From JACJXF01 sp964349045 (GTDB taxonomy: Bacteria; Bacteroidota; Bacteroidia; Bacteroidales; GCA-2748055): a stretch of DNA of 11,731 bases. Numbering within the stretch: position 1 is the first letter of the stretch; every line of letters begins with the position of its first letter. Position numbers and translations under genes: made by a program. Below are positions 6,358 to 11,731 of the stretch, one piece after another. The notes under the pieces are model-generated. The model had not been told where the DNA came from and did no database searches. It saw only the letters and a program-made list of their open reading frames with translations. The DNA lies in assembly GCA_964349045.1 (NCBI GenBank), contig CAYGFI010000153.1, forward strand, positions 1 to 11,731. The letters are read 5' to 3'.

Positions 6358-8628
6358 TTAAAATTTCCCTTCCTTCTTTCTGATCAAATTAAGAGCCGAA
6401 CCTGCTTTAAACCATTCAATCTGGTTTTCATTGTATGTATGAGAAACCTCAATGGTTTCCTTACTTCCGTCGGAATGGACAATCAGGAGTTCAAGATTTT
6501 TCCCCGGGCTGAAATGCTTCAATCCCCTGATACTGAATGTATCGTCTTCATGGATCCGGTTGTAATCATCCTTGTTTGAAAAAGTAAGCGCCAGCATTCC
6601 CTGCTTTTTCAGGTTTGTCTCATGTATGCGCGCAAAGGATTTAACCAGGACGGCCCTGGCATTTAAAAAACGGGGCTCCATGGCGGCGTGTTCGCGGGAA
6701 GAACCTTCACCGTAATTTTCGTCGCCAACGATCAGAGAGCCCACATCTTTCGATTTATAGATTTTTCCCAGATCGGGTACAGGGATGTAAGAGCCATCGA
6801 ATGGATTCAGAACCTGGTTTGCAGTATCGTTAAAGTAGTTAATGGCTCCAATAAGCATATTATTGGAAATGTTTTCCAGATGCCCACGGAACTTTAACCA
6901 TGGTCCGGCCATTGAAATATGATCGGTAGTACATTTACCTTTTGCCTTGATCAAAAGCCTGAGGCCACTGATATCAGTTCCTTCCCACTCTTTAAAGGGA
7001 GTCAGGAGCTGGAGCCTTTCAGAATCGGGAGAAACATTGATATTTATTTCAGATCCATCAACAGCAGGAGCCTGATAACCATTATCTTTCACGGCAAAAC
7101 CCTTCAATGGCATTTCAATTCCCTGTGGTTCATCGAGTTTTACTTTTGTTCCCTTTTCATTTACCAGGAAATCATGAATCGGGTTAAATGTCAGATCGCC
7201 GGCAATTGCAAGAGCGGTTACAATTTCCGGACTGGCTACAAATGCATAGGTATTTGGATTTCCATCATTTCGTTTGGCGAAATTCCGGTTAAAGGAAGTT
7301 ATAATAGAGTTTTTTTCCTGTTTATCGGCATTATGACGGGCCCATTGTCCGATACAAGGACCGCATGCATTTGCGAGAACAACTCCTCCGATATTTTCGA
7401 AAATATGCAGTAAACCATCTCGCTCGATGGTAAAACGCACAAGCTCGGAACCCGGGGTGACTGTAAATTCGGATTTTACTTTTAAGTTTTTTTGTTTCGC
7501 CTGTTGGGCAATTGATGCGGCACGGGTGATATCTTCGTAGGATGAATTGGTGCAGGAGCCGATAAGTCCGACATCAAGACGAGCCGGGTAATCATTATCC
7601 CTTACCGCTTTGGCAAACTGCGAGAGTGGCCATGCTTTATCGGGTGTAAACGGTCCGTTGATATGAGGTTCGAGTTCCGATAAGTTAATTTCTATAACCT
7701 GATCAAAATATTTTTCAGGGTGTTCATATACTTCGGGATCGCCTGTAAGGTGCATTGCAACAGCATCGGCAAGTTCTGCAACATCCGTACGGCCGGTTCC
7801 TTCGAGATAAATTTTCATTTTTTCATCGTAACCAAACAAAGAGGTTGTGGCGCCGATTTCGGCTCCCATGTTGCAAATAGTTCCTTTACCTGTACAGGAG
7901 ATGGTTTTAGCTCCATCTCCAAAATACTCGACAATATATCCTGTACCACCCTTGACGGTGAGAATTCCTGCCAGTTTTAAGATAACATCTTTGGCTGAGG
8001 TCCAACCGCTGAGTTTTCCGGTAAGTTTGACTCCGATAAGTTGTGGAAACTTTAATTCCCAGGGCATACCCACCATCACATCCACGGCATCAGCTCCCCC
8101 GACACCTATGGCAACCATACCGAGCCCGCCGGCGTTTACCGTATGTGAATCGGTTCCGATCATCATCCCACCGGGGAACGCATAGTTTTCGAGTATTACC
8201 TGATGGATTATACCGGCGCCGGGTTTCCAGAATCCAATTCCGAATTTATTTGAAACATCTGCCAGAAAATCGAAAACTTCTTTGTTGTTAAACTGAGCCA
8301 AAGCCAGATCCGCTTTAGCTCCGATCTTTGCCTGAATAAGATGGTCGCAATGAACTGTGGAGGGTACAGCGGCGGTTTCTTTTCCAGCCATCATGAACTG
8401 AAGTAGAGCCATTTGGGCGGTAGCATCCTGCATAGCAACGCGGTCAGGCATGAAATTAACATAATCTTTTCCCCGGATATAGTCTTTCTGCGGAGTCCCT
8501 TCATCGAGATGAGAATAAAGAATCTTTTCGGTCAGTGTAAGAGGCCGACCAGTGTTAACGCGTGCAAATTTTATCTTTTCTGCCATTGCGGAGTAGACAG
8601 ATTGAATCATATTAAGGTCGAAAGCCAT
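6358..8628 (-). CDS. acn: Aconitate hydratase, mitochondrial-type
   Basis: Aconitase interconverts citrate and isocitrate through cis-aconitate in the TCA cycle, using a 4Fe-4S cluster in the cytoplasm. The 756-residue length and sequence resemble mitochondrial aconitase more than the longer AcnA/IRP form or AcnB. The three cluster cysteines are at 359 (IGSCTNSSYED), 422 and 425 (ANACGPCIGQW), within one position of the pig mature enzyme (358, 421, 424). TVHCDH lies at 91-96, GTDSHT at 158-163, and the swivel-domain active-site loop GEGSSREHAA at 640-649. RGHLENIS at 581 carries a substrate-binding arginine. All key residues appear intact. The ATG at 8628 gives the standard N terminus. It seems to be a single-gene transcript with a candidate -7 box 25 bases upstream. 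No citrate synthase or isocitrate dehydrogenase gene is adjacent within the window. Confidence 0.97.
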   Translation of the reverse strand: MAFDLNMIQSVYSAMAEKIKFARVNTGRPLTLTEKILYSHLDEGTPQKDYIRGKDYVNFMPDRVAMQDATAQMALLQFMMAGKETAAVPSTVHCDHLIQAKIGAKADLALAQFNNKEVFDFLADVSNKFGIGFWKPGAGIIHQVILENYAFPGGMMIGTDSHTVNAGGLGMVAIGVGGADAVDVMVGMPWELKFPQLIGVKLTGKLSGWTSAKDVILKLAGILTVKGGTGYIVEYFGDGAKTISCTGKGTICNMGAEIGATTSLFGYDEKMKIYLEGTGRTDVAELADAVAMHLTGDPEVYEHPEKYFDQVIEINLSELEPHINGPFTPDKAWPLSQFAKAVRDNDYPARLDVGLIGSCTNSSYEDITRAASIAQQAKQKNLKVKSEFTVTPGSELVRFTIERDGLLHIFENIGGVVLANACGPCIGQWARHNADKQEKNSIITSFNRNFAKRNDGNPNTYAFVASPEIVTALAIAGDLTFNPIHDFLVNEKGTKVKLDEPQGIEMPLKGFAVKDNGYQAPAVDGSEININVSPDSERLQLLTPFKEWEGTDISGLRLLIKAKGKCTTDHISMAGPWLKFRGHLENISNNMLIGAINYFNDTANQVLNPFDGSYIPVPDLGKIYKSKDVGSLIVGDENYGEGSSREHAAMEPRFLNARAVLVKSFARIHETNLKKQGMLALTFSNKDDYNRIHEDDTFSIRGLKHFSPGKNLELLIVHSDGSKETIEVSHTYNENQIEWFKAGSALNLIRKKEGKF

Positions 8629-8653
8629 AAGTTTTTTTATTTAATTTATGTTG

Positions 8654-8661
8654 CAAAATTA
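8654..8661 (-). promoter_or_regulatory. Candidate -7 box for aconitase
   Basis: On the minus strand TAATTTTG (8654-8661) matches TAnnTTTG exactly and ends 25 bases before the aconitase ATG, a plausible place for transcription to begin near 8648. A good TTTG element is missing at the usual 19-21 base distance upstream, where the sequence is TATTA, so the promoter may be weak or depend on an activator. Confidence 0.5.
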
Positions 8662-8867
8662 CACAAACAATTATAAAGTTTAATACTAGTTTTTATTAGA
8701 TGACGTTTTAATGAATATTTTATTCGTTTTTTCTTAGATTTATATTTTTAATTCAGATTTTTACTGGTCATCGAAAGCAAATCCCCCGAAATTTAAGAGA
8801 TTGAAAGAGAAAGATTTTTGAATAAGTGAAATGTAAATGAACTTAATAAAACAGTCAATTTAAACCA

Positions 8868-10115
8868 ATGATAAAGAGTGCAATGTTTCGCGAAAACCTG
8901 AAGGTTGCTCTGCAGGCAATTCGAACTAACCGACTCCGGACGATACTTACGATTTTCATTATTGCTTTCGGGATTATGGCGCTCGTTGGGATATTAACGG
9001 CAATTGATTCCATTGAGAAATCATTTACAAACCAGCTAACCCGAATGGGGGCAAACACCTTTGTCATTGAAAGCCGGGGGATGAATATTCAGATTGGCAA
9101 TCAGAAGACTCGTAAGAAGAACCATGCTTTTATCAATTACAGACAAGCTGAAGCCTTTAAAGAAAAATTTGTTTTTCCTGCGGAAGTATCCATTTGGGCA
9201 TGGGCAACCGGGATGGCAACAGTGAAGTATGAATCGAACAAAACCAATCCGAATATTCCTGTTGTAGGTGCAGATGATGGCTATGTAAATACTGCCGGAC
9301 TGGAAATTGAAAAGGGCAGAAACTTTTCGCAGGATGATGTTGAAAATAACAGGAACTTCGTAGTATTAGGAAGTGAAATCGCAGGTAAGTTATTCCCCAA
9401 TAAAATAGATCCGGTTGATAAGATAGTAATCATCGGGAGTAGTCGTTATAAAGTTATCGGGACACTTAAAACTAAAGGATCGAGTATGGGAATGAGCACA
9501 GATAATCTTTGTATAATTCCTTATACCAATATGCGACAGTATTTTTCCAGACCAAATATGAATTATACCATTAATATAAAACCAAATTCAACATTATTAA
9601 TGGATGCGGCGATAGGGGAAGCAGAGGGAGTTTTCAGGGTAGTAAGGAATCTGGATCCTAAAGATGAAAGTGATTTTAATATTAACAAGAGCGATACATT
9701 GGTTGAGCTACTACTATCGAGTTTGAAAAATATAAGGTTTGCGGCGATAGTTATTGGCCTTATTACACTTTTTGGCGCGGTAATTGGCTTGATGAATATC
9801 ATGCTGGTTTCAGTTACCGAACGTACCCGTGAAATTGGTATCAGGAAAGCTATGGGCGCAAAATCCCGGACCATCAAACAGCAATTCCTGTTTGAGTCTA
9901 TTGTTATAGGACAACTAGGTGGCGCTTTAGGAATAATTCTTGGGATTTTAATAGGAAATGTTGTTTCTTTGTTATTGAAAACATCTTTTGTTATACCCTG
10001 GGAGTGGATAGCATTGGGAGTATTCCTTTGTTTTATAGTTGGAATTGTATCAGGTTACTTCCCTGCTGTTAAAGCCGCGCAACAGGATCCTATTGAAGCG
10101 CTCAGGTATGAATAA
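8868..10115 (+). CDS. ABC transporter permease, MacB/FtsX type
   Basis: This is a 415-residue inner-membrane permease with the layout of type VII ABC exporters or mechanotransmitters. It has a short cytoplasmic N-terminal helix (FRENLKVALQAIRTNRLRT, 7-25), TM1 at about 24-46, a large periplasmic MacB-type domain (about 47-290), then TM2 291-315, TM3 344-370 and TM4 378-402. The cytoplasmic loop VTERTREIGIRKAMGAKSR (316-334) and the C-terminal end FPAVKAAQQDPIEALRYE are hallmarks of the MacB/FtsX permease family. Such proteins need a separate MacB/LolD-type ATPase and often a periplasmic adaptor. Neither gene is in the window, so the partner must be elsewhere or outside. Substrate unknown. I used the ATG at 8868; the ATG at 8883 (M6) is a less likely alternative. 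A DUF1987 gene follows after 30 bases. Confidence 0.93.
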   Translation: MIKSAMFRENLKVALQAIRTNRLRTILTIFIIAFGIMALVGILTAIDSIEKSFTNQLTRMGANTFVIESRGMNIQIGNQKTRKKNHAFINYRQAEAFKEKFVFPAEVSIWAWATGMATVKYESNKTNPNIPVVGADDGYVNTAGLEIEKGRNFSQDDVENNRNFVVLGSEIAGKLFPNKIDPVDKIVIIGSSRYKVIGTLKTKGSSMGMSTDNLCIIPYTNMRQYFSRPNMNYTINIKPNSTLLMDAAIGEAEGVFRVVRNLDPKDESDFNINKSDTLVELLLSSLKNIRFAAIVIGLITLFGAVIGLMNIMLVSVTERTREIGIRKAMGAKSRTIKQQFLFESIVIGQLGGALGIILGILIGNVVSLLLKTSFVIPWEWIALGVFLCFIVGIVSGYFPAVKAAQQDPIEALRYE

Positions 10116-10145
10116 ATAAACCAGGTAAATGTAAAGTATTTTTAA

Positions 10146-10523
10146 ATGGAAGTTTTTAATATAAAGCGAACCTTCAATACCCCGGAAATTGAGATAATTC
10201 CATCAGAAGGGATAATGAGGATTGAAGGTCGCTCGATTCCAGAAGATCCAGGGACGTATTATATTATCATTTTTCAGAAACTTGAAGAATATTATCAGAA
10301 TCCGCAAAAAGTTACGCGATTTGATATTAAGCTTGAATATATAAATAGCGGGTCATCAAAAAATATACTGGAACTATTAAGAATTGCCAAGAAATATTAC
10401 GACTCAGGTTTTGATTGCATTGTAAACTGGTTCTATGAGGAGGATGACGAATCAATTCTGGAACTTGGTCAACATTATAAAAACACCATAAAAATTCCCT
10501 TTAAGATGGTGGATTTTTATTAA
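10146..10523 (+). CDS. SiaC-like regulatory phosphoprotein (DUF1987 domain)
   Basis: This 125-residue protein is a single DUF1987 domain. It has the family pattern in order: FNTPEIEI near 10-17; EGIMRIEGRSIPEDPGTYY at 21-39; KLEYINSGSSKNILELL at 62-78; a VNWFYEEDDESILELG run at 93-108; and IPFKMVDF at the end. In Pseudomonas aeruginosa, SiaC is phosphorylated on Thr68 by SiaB and dephosphorylated by SiaA, and unphosphorylated SiaC binds and activates the diguanylate cyclase SiaD. Here the matching motif reads N67-S68-G69-S70-S71-K72, so serine stands at the expected phosphosite. No SiaA phosphatase, SiaB kinase or GGDEF gene is in the window. The gene starts 30 bases after the ABC permease and may share its transcript. 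Family membership is confident; the partner and pathway are unknown. Confidence 0.85.
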   Translation: MEVFNIKRTFNTPEIEIIPSEGIMRIEGRSIPEDPGTYYIIIFQKLEEYYQNPQKVTRFDIKLEYINSGSSKNILELLRIAKKYYDSGFDCIVNWFYEEDDESILELGQHYKNTIKIPFKMVDFY

Positions 10524-10577
10524 TCAGAAACTCAGGTGTATTTCCCAAGCATCTCCCCTCTGGTACCATAAACGACT

Positions 10578-10616
10578 GTCATTCTGATCGAAACGAAGTG
10601 AAGAGAAGAATCTCTT
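10578..10616. repeat. Dispersed-repeat-like intergenic element (GTCATTCTGA...GAATCTCTT)
   Basis: The sequence starts GTCATTCTGATCGAAACGAA and ends GAAGAATCTCTT. This closely matches a short repeat pattern I recall from intergenic regions of many Bacteroidota and some other genomes. Its right end forms a small perfect hairpin, AAGAGA (10601-10606) and TCTCTT (10611-10616) with an AGAA loop. There is no T run after it, so it is not an obvious terminator. Only one copy lies in this window, so repeat status rests on memory. Confidence 0.55.
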
Positions 10617-10658
10617 AATAGAATTTCTATATTTACCGGACACCAATGAGTTTTAGTC

Positions 10659-10692
10659 AAAAAAAAAGGCTGTCTTTCCAGGAAGACAGCCC
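10659..10692 (-). terminator. Rho-independent terminator of the GAPDH gene
   Basis: A nine-base perfect stem, GGCTGTCTT (10668-10676) with AAGACAGCC (10683-10691), encloses a six-base loop. On the minus strand it is followed by nine T residues (10659-10667). It lies 23 bases past the GAPDH stop codon and points the same way. On the plus strand there is no T run after the hairpin, so it should act mainly for GAPDH and not for the SiaC-like gene. Confidence 0.92.
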
Positions 10693-10714
10693 GTAAAATT
10701 CAATAATAAATAAA

Positions 10715-11722
10715 TTATTTTACAGTATTCATGTGAACAATAAGATCGAGCAGTTTATTGGAATAACCCCACTCATTGTCATACCATGAAACAACTTTAA
10801 CGAAATTATCATTCAGGGAGATACCTGCACCTGCATCGAAGATGGATGTACGGGGATCGGTCATGAAATCGCTCGAAACAACATCATCTTCTGTATAACC
10901 CAGAATTCCTTTGAGCTCGCCTTCTGAAGCAGCTTTCATGACTTTCTTAATGGTGTCATAGGAAGCAGGTTTTACAAGCTTTACGGTTAAATCAACTACT
11001 GAAACGTTCAGTGTAGGAACACGGAAAGCCATACCGGTGAGTTTGCCATTTAGTTCGGGAATAACTTTACCAACAGCTTTTGCAGCGCCTGTTGAAGAAG
11101 GGATTATGTTACCTGCTGCAGCACGGCCGCCTCTCCAGTCTTTCTTAGAAGGACTGTCAACAGTTTTCTGAGTGGATGTGGTTGAGTGAACGGTCGTCAT
11201 CAGACCTTCTGCAATTCCGAAATTATCATGTAATACTTTTGCAACAGGAGCAAGACAATTGGTGGTGCAGGATGCATTAGAAACATATTGCATGTCTGCC
11301 TTGTAAGATTTGTGATTTACTCCCATAACAAACATTGGAGTGTCGTCTTTAGAAGGAGCTGACATAACAACTCTTTTTGCCCCGGCAGCTATATGACCGG
11401 CAGTAGTTTCTTTTGTAAGGAATAATCCGGTTGACTCAATAACATATTCAGCGCCAACCTCATTCCATTTCAGGTTTTCGGTTTTGGGCTCAGAAGTAAC
11501 ACGAATAGCATGACCATTGACGACCATCTGACCATCTTTAACTTCAATTGTGCCATCAAATTTTCCATGCATTGTGTCGTATTCAAGCATGTATGCCATA
11601 TACTTAACATCAATCAGATCGTTTATTCCAACAATCTCGATATCATTTCTTTTCATTGCGGCTCTAAAGGCGAGTCTTCCTATCCTTCCAAAACCGTTAA
11701 TACCAACTTTAATTTTTGCCAT
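10715..11722 (-). CDS. gap: Glyceraldehyde-3-phosphate dehydrogenase, type I
   Basis: This enzyme oxidises and phosphorylates glyceraldehyde-3-phosphate to 1,3-bisphosphoglycerate in the cytoplasm, in glycolysis and in reverse for gluconeogenesis. The 335-residue protein is full length. It has the Rossmann motif INGFGRIGR at 8-16, the nucleotide-selecting GINDL with D35 (consistent with NAD use), the active-site SNASCTTNCLAP with catalytic C152, and the partner H179 in TTVHSTTSTQ. DSPSKKDWRGGRAA lies at 189-202, and the C-terminal WYDNEWGY at 313-320. The loop DSPSKKDWRGGR is of the glycolytic GapA kind; the first position after D is serine where glycine is commonest. It is followed by its own strong terminator. 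Its promoter is cut off, since the window ends nine bases before the ATG. No pgk or tpi gene is adjacent on the visible side. Confidence 0.98.
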   Translation of the reverse strand: MAKIKVGINGFGRIGRLAFRAAMKRNDIEIVGINDLIDVKYMAYMLEYDTMHGKFDGTIEVKDGQMVVNGHAIRVTSEPKTENLKWNEVGAEYVIESTGLFLTKETTAGHIAAGAKRVVMSAPSKDDTPMFVMGVNHKSYKADMQYVSNASCTTNCLAPVAKVLHDNFGIAEGLMTTVHSTTSTQKTVDSPSKKDWRGGRAAAGNIIPSSTGAAKAVGKVIPELNGKLTGMAFRVPTLNVSVVDLTVKLVKPASYDTIKKVMKAASEGELKGILGYTEDDVVSSDFMTDPRTSIFDAGAGISLNDNFVKVVSWYDNEWGYSNKLLDLIVHMNTVK

Positions 11723-11731
11723 AATATTAAT

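Noticed and set aside
6688..8291. Several plus-strand open frames opposite the aconitase gene (for example 6919-7413 and 7847-8185)
   Set aside because: They are antisense shadows of a strongly conserved gene, with no recognisable family, domain or promoter.
8629..8867. Promoter or hidden small gene in the spacer before the ABC permease
   Set aside because: Only near matches such as TATATTTT (8741-8748) without a correctly spaced TTTG, and no open frame with a credible start. The aconitase -7 box is the only supported site.
9563..9877. Minus-strand open frame within the ABC permease gene
   Set aside because: Shadow frame opposite conserved permease segments; its composition mirrors the complement of hydrophobic codons.
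10117..10145. Separate promoter for the SiaC-like gene
   Set aside because: Only a loose TATTTTTA stands before the start, with no TTTG element at the right distance.

Overview
The window looks like an ordinary chromosomal segment from a member of the Bacteroidota, most likely Bacteroidales or a relative. This rests on moderately low GC with A-rich leaders and few Shine-Dalgarno sites. It also rests on a textbook Bacteroidota promoter (TTTG, 19 bases, TAnnTTTG) in front of the SRP RNA, and on families common in this phylum (DUF4199, DUF1987/SiaC, pRiA4b ORF-3-like protein, mitochondrial-type aconitase). The genus cannot be told from the sequence alone.

Layout. Positions 1-234 hold no gene. 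A 4.5S/SRP RNA gene (ffs) lies on the minus strand at 235-330 with its own promoter. Divergent from it is a plus-strand cluster: a DUF4199 membrane protein (430-963), a polyprenyl-phosphate-type family 2 glycosyltransferase (1010-1963) and a family 4 glycosyltransferase starting at TTG two bases later (1966-3090). This cluster runs head-on, with no spacer, into a minus-strand block read from 6190 down to 3091: LuxC-type acyl-CoA reductase, pRiA4b ORF-3-like protein with an acidic tail, miaA (8-base overlap) and a Nudix hydrolase. A 167-base spacer with degenerate TTTAGG-like repeats separates that block from a minus-strand aconitase (6358-8628). After a 239-base AT-rich spacer come a plus-strand MacB/FtsX-type ABC permease (8868-10115) and a SiaC-like DUF1987 protein (10146-10523). 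The last part holds a dispersed-repeat-like element, a strong intrinsic terminator and a minus-strand type I GAPDH (10715-11722).

How they work together. Aconitase (TCA cycle) and GAPDH (glycolysis/gluconeogenesis) are central metabolism, each apparently transcribed alone. SRP RNA serves co-translational membrane targeting, and MiaA modifies tRNA A37. The two glycosyltransferases probably act together on a surface or lipid-linked glycan. The permease and the SiaC-like protein may be co-transcribed, but nothing in sequence shows a functional link. I see no mobile element, CRISPR array, phage gene, tRNA or rRNA. I found no convincing undescribed system. The item most worth a second look is the orphan SiaC-like protein, which has serine where the phosphorylated threonine is expected.
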